Source: Neoarius graeffei (Eukaryota > Chordata > Actinopteri > Siluriformes > Ariidae). Taken from it: 64,000 nt of DNA. Under the pieces are notes generated by a model. That model was not told the origin of the DNA and did not search any database. It saw nothing but the letters and a program-made list of their open reading frames with translations. Both the position numbers and the translations under genes were made by a program. Where the stretch lies: assembly GCF_027579695.1 (NCBI RefSeq), contig NC_083587.1:39597232-39661231 (forward strand). Direction: 5' to 3'. This document shows positions 8,939-18,328 of this stretch, piece after piece (position 1 is the stretch's first letter; every line of letters starts with the position of its first letter).

Positions 8939-10035
8939 GAAATCGCACGCGCAAATTCATCAGGTTAACTTTCAAATAACTGTTCTTGTGCACTTGCGAC
9001 ACTGGCGCCACTTTCCTGAATTTTGAGCTTCGGAGTATTGGCTTCTTTATCTATTTAATCAATGAATTTGTCACATACATTAAATTACTGTAAAACATTA
9101 GTCGCCTATTTAAGCAATAGCTGTTTTCTCCACTGTTTTCCGACCTTTTGTGCTTAGTGAATGAGACACTTCATTACACTCCACTGACCGACTTCCAATT
9201 CCGGACTTTTTTGAAAATGTAAAATATAGGCCTACGAGATGTTTTTTTGGGACTTAATTCGCGTTGGTCCTTCACTATTAATTTTTGAGACTGACAAGGC
9301 ACTAAATACTGTGGAATTATTTTCTCCTTACTATGAAGTTTGGCATCTTAAACAAGTGTCGGGAAATCTTGCAGCCCGACTCTGCAGCCTCTAATGTTTA
9401 AGTGAACTGCTGAAACCATAATGTTTAAAGATTAAATCGTAGGCTAATCAAACCAAAGAAAAACACAGCCTTTCCAGAACGTTGTCTGCCGAAGCCTGTT
9501 TAACCCACAAAAGGCTTAATAGCATAGGTCTTGCTGCAGCTTCAACTTTTTCACCTGATCACCTTTCAATAGGCAAATATCATTATTACTACGACTACAA
9601 AAGGCCTAGTATTAGTAGTAGACAAGTAACCTAGTTGCCTAGTAGTAGGACAGCCAAATAGTTTCATCAGTGGCCTACGCCGAGCCTCCCCGGGACTAGA
9701 CAGTAGCGAAGGCTGTATTTATTTATTTATGCCTATCTAGCGCAACAACTTATTCCTTTACATATACTCAAACATAGCACAAGAAAGGGTTCAACAACGG
9801 GCAATCACAGCAGCTTGGTGAAGTTCTAAATCACATCGGTGTCAGACCTATGGGCCTACCCCCCTTTTTTTTCTTCCTCGGATCTGCATCAATCTCATTA
9901 TTGACCTTTAGCGCTCCCAGTTGACGGAAATCCGTCGTAGCGACGGAAAACTTTAATCCATGATAATCAACACTGTGTTTGTTTTAGTGTAGGTTTGAGC
10001 TCCATTTTATAAAAGATATACCATCAGACTCTTAC

Positions 10036-10197
10036 CTGTCTCTTGGTGTAACCCGCCCCTTTCCCATATCCTACTAGGCCAAGTGTGGTTAGGTTAACAG
10101 AGTGAAGTCTGGCTAACACCTCAACTGCAGCTACATACAGAGCACTGCGTTCTGCTGCACAGATGCCTGGTAGCCTTGGGTCTCGGAATATACGGCC
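10036..10197 (-). CDS. acad11: ACAD11 exon: APH N-lobe/C-lobe linker
   Basis: 54 codons in phase 0, from GRIFRDPRLPGICAAERSAL through VAAVEVLARLHSVNLTTLGL to GYGKGAGYTKRQ. The segment corresponds to the helical region between the hinge (EHVQ of the previous exon) and the catalytic loop. The donor CAG|gtaagagt is strong. The acceptor is unusual: upstream of acag there is only an uninterrupted TG repeat in the gene sense, with no pyrimidine tract. Confidence 0.95.
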
Positions 10198-10201
10198 CTG
10201 T

Positions 10202-10228
<27 letters not shown>
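10202..10228. repeat. (CA)13 microsatellite adjoining ACAD11 acceptor
   Basis: (CA)13 on the plus strand is (UG)n in the transcript and lies 4 bases before the exon. It occupies the position of the polypyrimidine tract. Confidence 0.95.
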
Positions 10229-10232
<4 letters not shown>

Positions 10233-10626
10233 GTGAGATCTTAACAATTATACATCAAAATGCTGAAACGGTTCTAAATAAGACAAGATCAATCTCAATC
10301 CTGGGGATAACAGCATTTGTGCTTTCTCAGTTCTCACACACCTGATTAATTTTTATCAGAAACTCTCAGACGTATCAGTTATGCCTGTTAAATAAGAACA
10401 ATAAAAGCTATCCACTGGATGGTGTCTCCAGACTGGAATCGAATCAAAAACTTATTTTTGACAGGACAAATTTATTACGGCATTCAACCAAATAACATAA
10501 CATGCCTATAGATATGGTTCCCAGGCTACCTATTTTACTTGGCTATTATTTCTTTTTATTACATAATATTGTTCTTTCTGTTTATCAGTCTGTGTAAACA
10601 GAACAAGTCAAGGACTGAAACCTGAC

Positions 10627-10752
10627 CTGAACATGCTCCATGATGTAGAACTCTGTGTCGATAACATTTGTGTCTGAGCAGTAAAGCAGAGGCTCAGGAA
10701 CAGGAAAGTCAATGGAGTGCAAGGCTTTCTGTACAACATACTCCCTATCCAC
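10627..10752 (-). CDS. acad11: ACAD11 exon: APH N-lobe
   Basis: 42 codons in phase 0, VDREYVVQKALHSIDFPVPE then PLLYCSDTNVIDTEFYIMEH ending VQ. It contains the conserved Glu helix (DREY..QKAL) that positions the N-lobe lysine and the hinge FYIMEHV. The acceptor is gaacag and the donor CAG|gtcagg. Residue order agrees with ACAD11 across vertebrates. Confidence 0.95.
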
Positions 10753-10994
10753 CTGTTCACACACATGCACACACAAAACATAAAAACAGAATTATTTAAA
10801 AATAAAAAACACATGATGAGTATTTATTCACTGCACTGCATCAGAGATGAAAAGCATTAATTTAAAACACACATCATTATGCTTAAATATTATTGTCAGG
10901 GACTGGGGCCAGTTGCACAAAAACACCCTAATCTTTCACACTTAAAGTTCAATTTCAATTTTGGAAGCTACTTTTACGAGAAGTGGATTTTTTA

Positions 10995-12121
10995 TAAGGG
11001 TTGTTTTACAATCAGGGTACGCAAGCTAAAAATCACATTTAACACTTATTATCTTCAATATCAAAAGGCTTGACTAAATAAACTTGGTTGTTTATTGTAG
11101 CCCTGTGATAGCTCTATTTTTGGTGATAACGTTATTTTTGGTGAATGTATGGCAATATGTGTCATATTTAGCAAAATTACTCGTGTCATTTAGAAAAAGT
11201 GCTTTTTTGACCACAGGTAGCTCCAAAAGGGATGCACTTAAATCAATCATTCTTTATACCATAAAACACATATTTGGTTCCATATCATTGGAAACATAGT
11301 TAAGTTTTAATGTTGAATGCCAGTAAGTTTTCAGACTATTTTGATCAAATTAGTATGTAATTGTGTCAAAAAAAATGTCCTCTCCGAGACAGCTAATTTT
11401 TCAATATAAAATAACATATCTAAAATGATTATTTTCATCCTAAAATGTGGTCAAGATATTGGGACATAAATATTAGACACAACTAACACAAAGCTTACAG
11501 CCTTAGATTTAAAAGCACTATGGAAGTAGTGGATTCGGATTTGTCAAAAAAAAGTCCTCTCTGAGACAAAATGTCTCGGAGAGGACAGTTATTTTGACAT
11601 AAGGTCACAAATGTTTAGGAGACCCATGCATAAATCATTTTTAATATGGATATATAAATGGGTAAGGACTACTTTGCTAAGATAAAAAATAGTTCCTCCT
11701 CCTACTACTACTACTTATTCAAGGGACATGAATTTTGTATTGTCAATTTAAAGAAATAGGTGACACTCAAATGGACAAGGCTGTGCAAGGTCTGCAGACT
11801 ACACAAGAAAAAAAAAAACTAAATAGTTCATGAACATGCTATAACATTAGGTGAATGTTATGGACTACTAACAATTTCTTAACTGTTGGAATTTTATTTC
11901 TATCCGCTATTTTTTGACAAGGAGTCTTTGATAACATTTTTGCTACTTTTCTTTATCTTATAGCAGATTACACAAAACTACCATACACACGTCAAAAAAT
12001 TACCTGAAATCTGTTCTTTAACTTGTCCTTCACTTAAAAACTGGTACAAGAACCAGTTTGAATTTTGTACCCCTGTGACACAAATGTTGTACCCTGATTG
12101 TAAAACAACCCATAACCCTTT
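10995..12121. mobile_element. MITE with GGGTTGTTTTACAATC termini
   Basis: Inverted gggttgttttacaatcaggg (10998-) and its complement ending at 12111 bound about 1.1 kb of AT-rich non-coding DNA. Inside, the motif gtcctctccgagac occurs several times (about 11379, 11554, 11571), the last two facing each other as a hairpin. Short stretches outside the repeats (aaggg / cccttt) may extend the termini. TSD not resolved, superfamily unknown. Confidence 0.7.
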
Positions 12122-12563
12122 CTACTAACCTTAAAGGGTGCCAATAATAGTGGAGGGCGCTGTACATGCGTGCATGTGTGAGATGTCATTTCTCGACATA
12201 ATATAATATGGATTACTACAGTTGTAGAATAGAGCTATTTAGCGCATTTTATTATTTACTATTTACTGTTTGATCACAAATGCATTAAGGCGAGAAATTG
12301 CACCGATTACCTTTCGATGAGGCAGACCTGTTAACTGAACAACGTTCCAGGTGACTACCTCATGAAGCTGGTTAAGATAATGCCAATAGTGTGCAAAGTG
12401 CCATCAAGGTAAACGCTAGCTATTTTGAAGAATCTAAAATATGAAACATCTGGGCGGGGTTAACACTTTTGTTTACCACAAAATTCCATATATGTTCCAC
12501 ATGTTATTTCATAGTTTTGATGTCATCATTATTGTTCTACAGCATATAAAATAGTCAAAATAC
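12122..12563. other. ACAD11 intron, nothing recognised
   Basis: AT-rich sequence between the MITE and a poly-G run. I see no gene or repeat that I can name. Confidence 0.4.
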
Positions 12564-12588
12564 GGGGGGGGGGGGGGGGGGGGGGGGG
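12564..12588. repeat. Poly-G run (25 G)
   Basis: 25 consecutive G. Length is likely approximate because such runs are prone to sequencing and assembly error. Confidence 0.85.
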
Positions 12589-13004
12589 CGGCTATGAATG
12601 AGTAGGTTGAGTTGAACGCGGTGTGAAACAAACACATATGATGATCTGCGAACCATGGAAACCCTGTGTTCTATTAAAAATAGTACAAAGACAAAATATC
12701 AAGTTGATATCTATATCAAATATCAAAACTGAAACCAAGAAATCTGATTGTTTTTTGAAAAAAAAAAAATGCTCATTTTGAATTTGACCTTCCATAAAAT
12801 TTTGGACAGGGGCAACAAAAGATTTTAAAGGATTCCTTAACATATGTCCCAAGTTTCCAGCTTCCAAATGCTGGTCCATTTCTGAGGTAATGCTGGAGGC
12901 TGAGGCCACACAGTGACCAATTGATGGTGGCAAAGCTGCCAAGGACGGAGGGTGCACCAGAGGGTCTGGGGGTGTCATTTCATTCGTGAAGGCACATTTC
13001 ATTG

Positions 13005-13625
13005 GTCGAGGGAAGCATGGATTCGAATAAATACCAGCAAACTCTGGAAGCAAACATCACACCATCTGTAAAAAAGTTGAAGTTAAAAAGAGGATGGGTC
13101 CTACAATAAGACGATGATCCAAAACACACCTCAAAATCTACAATGGAATACCTCAAGAGGCACAAGCTGAAGGTTTTGCCCTGGCCCTCACAGTCCCCTG
13201 ACCTAAACATCATTGAAAATCTGTGGATAGATCTCAAAAGAGCAGTGCATGCAAGACAGCCCAAGAAACTTGTAGAACTGGAAGCCTTTTGCAAGGACGA
13301 ATGTGTGAAAATCCCCCAGGTAAGAACTGAAAGATTATTAGCTGGCTACAAAAAAAAGTGTTTACAAGCTGTGATCCTTGCCAAATGGGGTGTTACTAGG
13401 TACTAACCATGCAGGGTGCCCAAACTTTTGCTTCGGGCCCTTTTCCTTTTTTGTCATTTTGAAAACGTGAAAGATGAAAATAATTTTTTTTTTGCTTAAA
13501 ATATTAAGGGAATGAGTCATCTTTAACTTTATGCCTTTTGGAGATCATTTCATCTTCAACTTGCTTAACTGTTCACAGCAACAGCAATTTTGACCAGGGT
13601 GCCCAAACTTTTGCATACCACTGTA
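13005..13625 (+). mobile_element. Tc1-like element D, 5' truncated
   Basis: Only the C-terminal transposase half and the right terminal repeat survive. The end reads gtgcccaaacttttgcatac then cactg followed by TA at 13624-13625. The inner copy of the terminal motif (gtgcccaaacttttgcttcg near 13420) gives a paired direct-repeat arrangement. The left boundary is unclear; 12590-13005 holds nothing I can name. Confidence 0.85.
13017..13406 (+). pseudogene. Tc1-like transposase D, C-terminal half
   Basis: One frame runs from MDSNKYQQTLEANITPSVKK to ILAKWGVTRY (stop at 13404-13406), broken only by an in-frame TAA at 13107-13109 just before the second catalytic Asp (DDDPKHTSKS). The Glu motif SPDLNIIENLW and the RAVHARQPKKL helix follow. 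The N-terminal DNA-binding region and first Asp are missing. It is a distinct subfamily from copies A and C. Confidence 0.85.
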
Positions 13626-13694
13626 TGTTAACTATATATCTGCAAACCTGTTGATTTAAGCAAATTTGTTCATTTTTTTCCTCTAAATTTGTAG

Positions 13695-13695
<1 letters not shown>

Positions 13696-13736
<41 letters not shown>
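13696..13736. repeat. (TA)n microsatellite
   Basis: About 20 TA units followed by a short GA tract, directly before the terminus of Tc1 element B. Confidence 0.95.
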
Positions 13737-13747
<11 letters not shown>

Positions 13748-13867
13748 CGAGCGCCCTCCACAATTATTGGCACCCCTTGTTAAGATATGTTCTTAGTCTT
13801 CTAATAAATTCTTTTTTTTTTTTTAAATAATATAGGACAACAATGCAAAGAAAGAGAAAAATCCAAC

Positions 13868-14232
13868 CTTGGTGGTGTAGTGGTTAGCGCTGTCGCCTCA
13901 CAGCAAGAAGGTCCTGGGTTCGAGCCCCATGGCCGGCGAGGGCCTTTCTGTGTGGAGTTTGCATGTTCTCCCCGTGTCCGCGTGGGTTTCCTCCGGGTGC
14001 TCCGGTTTCCCCCACAGTCCAAAGACATGCAGGTTAGGTTAACTGGTGACTCTAAATTGACCGTAGGTGTGAATGTGAGTGTGAATGGTTGTCTGTGTCT
14101 ATGTGTCAGCCCTGTGATGACCTGGCGACTTGTCCAGGGTGTACCCCGCCTTTCGCCCGTAGTCAGCTGGGATAGGCTCCAGCTTGCCTGTGACCCTGTA
14201 GAACAGGATAAAGCGGCTAGAGATGAGATGAG
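13868..14232 (+). repeat. tRNA-derived SINE, full length
   Basis: The head is ggtggtgtagtggttagcgc with a B-box ggttcgagcccc, then the conserved gtttcctccgggtgctccgg core, the tail ggataggctccagcttgcct and a terminal gagatgagat. It interrupts Tc1 element B. The similarity of copies in the window indicates fairly recent activity. Confidence 0.95.
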
Positions 14233-14739
14233 ATCATGTGCGCTACAATTATTGGCACCCCTGATGTCAATACTTTGTACAACTCCCTTTTGCCGACAAG
14301 ACAGCACTTAATATTCTCCTATAACATTTCACAAGATGGGAGAATACAGAGAGAGGGATATTCGACCATTACTCTTTGCACAATCTCTCTAAATCATCCA
14401 GAGTCCTGGGTCCTCTCTTATGCACTCTCCTCTTCAGCTCACCCCACAGGTTTTCAATTGGGACTGAGATGGCCAAGGGAGGAGCTTGATTTTGTGTCTG
14501 GTGAACTATTTTTGTGTTCCATCACAAAATTTGTGTGTCGATTTGGTCACATATACCTTGCTGAAAGACCCAGTGATAACCCATCTTCAGCTTTCAGGCA
14601 GAGGCCACCAGATTTTGATTTAAAACGTCCTGGTATTTCAAAGAGTTCATGATGCCATGCACCCTAACAAAAGTTCCTGGGGCCTTTGGAAGAGAAACAG
14701 GCCCACAGCATCACCGATCCTCCCCCATACTTCACAGTG

Positions 14740-15251
14740 GGCATGAGGTGCTTTTCCGCATACTCAGCTTTTGTGATGTATTAGAGTGTTTGTTGCCAAA
14801 AAGCTCTATCTTGATCTCATCTGACCAAAGCACATGGTCCCAGTTGAAGTCCCAGTACCACTTAGTGAACTCCAGACGTTTGTCCGTGCATGCCTCCCAA
14901 ACAGCTTGTTGGCATGTAGATGGCGCCTGATGGTTGTTATGGAGACTTTGTGACCCCAAGATGCTGCTCTTTGATGCAATTCTCTAACAGTGAGCTTTGG
15001 AGAACTTTTTACTTCTCTTACCATCCTCCTCACACCATCCTCCTCACTGTGCATGGTGGCAAGATAAACTTGAATCCTCATCCAGGCTTGTTTGCCACTG
15101 TTCCAGTTGTTTTAAACTTCTTGATGATTCCTCTGACTGTAGATATGGGCAGGTGTAGGCGAACGGCTATTTTCTTGTAGCCATTGCCTGACTTATGAAG
15201 GTCGACACACATCTGCCTTACTTGAATGGTGTGTTCTCGTGTCTTTCCCAT
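14740..15251 (-). pseudogene. Tc1-like transposase B, decayed
   Basis: ATG at 15251 opens MGKTREHTIQVRQMCVDLHK with the HTH LHLPISTVRGIIKKF, then stops near TVANKPG. A shifted frame continues with KLTVRELHQRAASWGHKVSI and RRHLHANKLFGRHA, and another with DHVLWSDEIKIELFG (first catalytic Asp). The remainder toward 14240 shows no clean motif. Several frameshifts; not functional. Confidence 0.8.
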
Positions 15252-15853
15252 GTTGAAGAGTGGATAAGAGAAATAGGCCTCTGTGTCCCATCATATTTAT
15301 ACCCCAGGGAAACAGGATGTGATGAATTATTAATTAAAGGTTCCTAGATACTCTGATCAGTTTTATAAACTACAGTAGAAAATGACAGAAATGCTTCAAT
15401 TACATTTATTTTCTAGGAATTATGGGTGCCAATAATTGTGGAACAGGTGATTTTATGAAAAATAATTATTTCTTAGTCAGGGATTTTTTTTTTAAGTTCA
15501 CTTGAGTTAAGGGTTACATTTTTCTACAATTTTCAGTGTGAGATTATGCTTCTGCAACAAAAATTAATTTATTTTAAGGCTTTTAACACATCTTAACCAG
15601 GGGTGCCAATAATTGTGGAGGGTGCTGTGTATATATCCTTTTTTGTATACTTAGTAGCTTTGCACTACTCCTTCACTGCCTTGTTTTTTTTCTCTTTATA
15701 TATTCTGCTGCTGTAACAATGTAAATTTCCCCTTGGGGGATAATAAAAGGCTCTTATCAGTTGGTTTAGAGATCATTCTGGAGGTCTGACCCGCCAGATG
15801 TGGGCCACTGGGTGATCTGGAACAAAACATACACAGGAGACCGACACACTCAC

Positions 15854-15953
15854 CTTATGAGCACCCGGAAGTAAAGATCCATGAGGTTTTTTCCTGAGCA
15901 CAAAGCTCTTATTTGGAGTTTGAATGAGAAATGTTGGGTTGGACTGGCCATAT
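15854..15953 (-). CDS. acad11: ACAD11 exon: glycine-loop region of APH domain
   Basis: The exon starts with A, completing the split Arg codon AG|A, then YGQSNPTFLIQTPNKSFVLR and KKPHGSLLPGAHK before donor AAG|gtgagt. The S-G/N-P-T-F hairpin and VLRKKP (ATP-binding Lys) are hallmark N-lobe features of ACAD10/ACAD11 kinases. The acceptor is tttacag. 100 bp, phase 2 in and 0 out. Confidence 0.95.
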
Positions 15954-15981
15954 CTGTAAAGCGCATACAGAATTAAAGGGC

Positions 15982-16070
15982 AACCCCTTGTTCAGTAAGT
16001 GGCATAAACACATCTGTATTGCCGCAAACCCTCGTTCAGGAAGTGGCATAAACACACCTGTATTGCCGCA
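15982..16070 (-). repeat. 44-bp tandem duplication across ACAD11 splice donor
   Basis: 15982-16026 and 16027-16070 are near-identical (aagtggcataaacacac / cacat, then ctgtattgccgca). The second contains the true exon end and donor (CAATACAG|gtgtgt). The first, lying in the intron, repeats the exon end but reads caatacag|atgtgt, so the donor GT is lost. Confidence 0.9.
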
Positions 16071-16170
16071 CAGAAAATGTGGCATTTTCTAAAACTCCTT
16101 GAAGTCTCCCTGTCAAATATCCATGGAGTTTCTTCACGTTAAAAACATGCTGCTGGCGAATCGGGCTCGT
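16058..16170 (-). CDS. acad11: ACAD11 first visible exon
   Basis: It reads TSPIRQQHVFNVKKLHGYLT then GRLQGVLENATFSVRQY and ends with AG of a split Arg codon. The HVFNVKKLHGYL segment matches the FD..SL..YL helix at the very N-terminus of ACAD11. Upstream, a tempting acceptor (gatgaccag|ACG at 16170) sits at the border with repeat-like sequence (ggggcggttttag near 16181). The frame stays open to an ATG at 16248, but that extension looks repeat-derived. The real start may be in a further 5' exon I could not find. Confidence 0.85.
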
Positions 16171-16334
16171 CTGGTCATCAGGGGCGGTTTTAGGAAATCT
16201 GAGGCTCTGGGCAAAGGACAATTCGGAGGCCCCCCTCAACCCCAACATCTGTAATAATAATGAGATGATGAATCATATGTACTGACGAACAATATTTATT
16301 GTGAACACATGGAAATGATTGAAAAAAACCCAAT

Positions 16335-17326
16335 GGAGCACTTGCATGTGACGTCACAGCCGATCCAGATTGTGACAGACGCCATCGTGTCGGTCAAACG
16401 CCATATTCCGCCTTCTACTTCTGCTTTTACTTCTACCTTTTCTTCTGGAAAACCCTACTATATACACAATTCTACTACAACGGCTGCGGCTACAAGCTCT
16501 CCCTACCTGTGCACGTTTTTTATGTTTTTTTGTGTGTATTTCTGCGTGTTGTTCGTCTGTACCGGACTTCAATATCCACTACAACCGTATGGACTTACTG
16601 GACATTGGTTTCCAGCAGAAAATGACGGTTTGTAGCGATTTCCATCGCATGCACAACATTCCGGACGAGAAAAAATATTATATATATTCCGGACGAGATA
16701 GCGGGGTCTCCGTGGATTGTTATCGGAAGCAAAGCGAAGGAGGCGGCGCCGGGAGCAAAAGCGAGGCTGCAGGCAGAGCCGGCCTGTTGACTAAACTCAG
16801 CCACTCAAATCTCCACTGCCAAACCTCTACCTCTCCAACGCCAGATCCATGCAAACAAGACAGACGAGCTGGAATTACCTTATTCTATAATCGGCTGGTC
16901 AGTGCTATACTCACTCAATACTTAAGTGACTTACCCGTCCAATGAGGATTTTCTTGTTTACAAGATGCCACATCTGAGTCGCTGACAAATCCTGAATTTC
17001 TGTAGAGATAACTGTCCAGAGATTTATAAGCACGCAGTGCTTCACCACTGAACAGCGAGGGAAAGTTAATGAGTCTGGGTATTCCACCTCTGGCAGTTCA
17101 AAATCCGGTCGTGAAAACTCTGTCCGGAAAGCCATAAGGGTCACAAATCTGTAGATCGTTTATTTTAGACACATATCTAGTTATCTGTTCATTAGAAAAA
17201 TGAGCCGTGTAGTCCGTCGGTTGAAATTGATCCATTCTGTACACGAGTGCAGCAGTATTCAGCGGTGTTTTTGACCGACAAGATGGCGGTTGTGTACTTT
17301 CCGGTCACGTGACTGCAAGATCTCTA
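16335..17326 (+). mobile_element. ISL2EU-like non-autonomous element, copy 1
   Basis: About 1 kb. The left end reads ggagcacttgcatgtgacgt and the right end gtcacgtgactgcaagatct. Compared with copy 3 the ends are inverted versions of (t)agagatcttgca. The right arm carries, on the minus strand from ATG 17235, the first exon of a protein beginning MDQFQPTDYTAHF, frameshifted by an 8-base deletion shared with copies 3 and 4. Its right end abuts the left end of copy 2 with no spacer. Confidence 0.75.
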
Positions 17327-17469
17327 TGGAGCACTTGCATGTGACGTCACATCCGCTCCAGATTGTAGACAAACGCCATCTTGGCGGTCAAGCGCCATAT
17401 TTCCGCCGCCTTTCCGACGCTGACTTTCATTTTTTTTTTGCCGAAATATTCAAAAATTACCGTGCCACA

Positions 17470-17677
17470 ATGCCGGATACTTGCATGGCATATAAATGCC
17501 ACAACAGGAGAGGTCAGAAAACAGGAAGAAAGTTTCATAGGCTGCCACGGGACCCTGACAGGCGCGCAAAATGGATTGCTGCTATCGGCCGGGCTGATCC
17601 AAACAACAAGAACAAGGCATGGGTACCGACTGGAAGGAGCGATCACTGGCGCCTGTGCAGTGACCATTTCATCTCAG
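17470..17677 (+). CDS. THAP domain, first exon of transposon protein
   Basis: ATG at 17470 opens MPDTCMAYKCHNRRGQKTGR and continues KFHRLPRDPDRRAKWIAAIG to WRLCSDHFIS, then a donor AG|gttcgt at 17677. The C2CH zinc ligands are in place: C5, C10, C63 and H66 with the invariant FHRLP and W36. THAP domains are DNA-binding zinc fingers shared by P-element-type transposases and cellular THAP proteins. The exon is intact, but no catalytic exons follow, so the product would be DNA-binding only. Neighbouring element ends show it is transposon-borne. Confidence 0.8.
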
Positions 17678-18061
17678 GTTCGTCATGTATTTATTTCAGT
17701 ATATCCACGTGGTTATTTGCAGCATAAGTTTATGACTTGCTCTAATAAAAAAAATTCCAGGAAGTGGGAGCCTGAGAAAAGAGGGTTGGGGCGGGGGGGG
17801 GTGGGTTGGGTCTTTAGCGGTGTGGTACGAAAAAAAAAACAGTAAAGAACTTATAAGAATTTACCACTGTCTTAGTAGTAAATCCTTATAAATATAAGGA
17901 TCAATCCTTATAAGGACTTATAAATATATATGCCATGTATGATTTACTCCTGAAAGTGGCGCTTTTTGCATTATCCTCATACAAATTTATGAAAATCTAG
18001 TATGTATGAAGTGAACATTGTGCATGGTTTTTACAGATAATGTGTATGATGAATTACACCG

Positions 18062-18328
18062 TCCTGAATTTCTGTAAAGATAACTGTCCAGAGATTTATA
18101 AGCACGCAGTGCTTCACCACTGAACAGCGAAGGAAAGTTGATTAGGTAATTATACACGTCTGGGTATTCCACCTCCGGCAGTTCAAGATCCACTGACACG
18201 GTCATGAAAACTCCATCCGGTAAGCCATAAGGGTCACAAATCTGTAGATCGTTTATTTTAGACATATATCTAGTTATCTGTGCATTAGAAAAATGAGCCG
18301 TGTAGTCCGTCGGTTGAAAGCGATCCAT
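18062..18328 (-). CDS. First exon of second transposon protein (YqaJ/SWIM-type family)
   Basis: ATG at 18328 opens MDRFQPTDYTAHFSNAQITR and continues through ICDPYGLPDGVF and ELPEVEYPDVYNYLINFPSL to SYLYRNSG. This is the only copy of four in the window with the exon frame open. I recognise the N-terminus as that of fish transposon proteins carrying SWIM zinc finger and YqaJ exonuclease domains, but neither domain is present here. Homology stops at 18062, the internal deletion breakpoint. Confidence in the reading frame is high; in the family, moderate. Confidence 0.6.

Larger units (their letters stand above)
7633..9962 (-). mobile_element. Element with CATGGATTAAAG termini and 6-bp TSD, copy 1
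   Basis: 2330 bp. The ends are inverted catggattaaag / ctttaatccatg, flanked by a perfect 6-bp duplication ataatc (7627-7632 and 9963-9968). Near the right end sits acggaaatccgtcgtag followed by cgacggaaaac, an internal mirror of ccgtcg motifs shared with copy 2 (36380-37764). It contains a minus-strand protein fragment (8068-8274) and a later SINE fragment (8817-8938). The superfamily is not recognised. It lies in the ACAD11 intron between exons 10036-10197 and 6777-6941. Confidence 0.85.
13750..15627 (-). mobile_element. Tc1-like element B with internal SINE
   Basis: The left terminus gcgccctccacaattattgg and the right terminus ccaataattgtggagggtgc are inverted repeats. A second inner copy (acaattattggcacc near 14250, interrupted by the SINE) marks the IR/DR layout. 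The transposase is minus strand and decayed. The element fills the ACAD11 intron between exons 15854-15953 and 10627-10752, its right end about 230 bp from the former. Confidence 0.85.
2209..16170 (-). other. acad11: ACAD11 gene, partial (six exons, kinase-like domain)
   Basis: Gene-level entry. Six minus-strand exons (16058-16170, 15854-15953, 10627-10752, 10036-10197, 6777-6941, 2209-2350) join in phase with GT-AG introns into one continuous reading frame of about 270 residues. It matches the N-terminal aminoglycoside phosphotransferase (APH)-like domain of ACAD11. The domain carries the Brenner-type catalytic loop HGDFRIDN and the metal-binding DWE of VLAVLDWELS. In the family this domain phosphorylates a 4-hydroxyacyl-CoA and the C-terminal acyl-CoA dehydrogenase domain completes the reaction in fatty-acid catabolism. 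That second domain is not in the window. GKGAGYTKRQVSTWTKQY favours ACAD11 over the paralogue ACAD10. The start codon is unresolved. Confidence 0.92.

Noticed and set aside
12592..13294. Minus-strand ORFs over 12592-13294
   Set aside because: They run antisense to Tc1 element D and contain low-complexity sequence; no protein family is recognisable.
13801..14307. Long ORFs on both strands over SINE copies (also at 22241-22531, 29340-29751, 32121-32622, 40398-40880, 47458-47706)
   Set aside because: The same translations recur wherever the SINE occurs and shift with its orientation; the SINE is a non-coding pol III-derived repeat.
16170..16248. ATG at 16248 as ACAD11 start codon
   Set aside because: The extension (LGLRGASELSFAQSLRFPK...) lies in repeat-like sequence (ggggcggttttagg...ggccccc) and has no counterpart in ACAD11; an acceptor at 16170 is more plausible, though the true first exon was not found.
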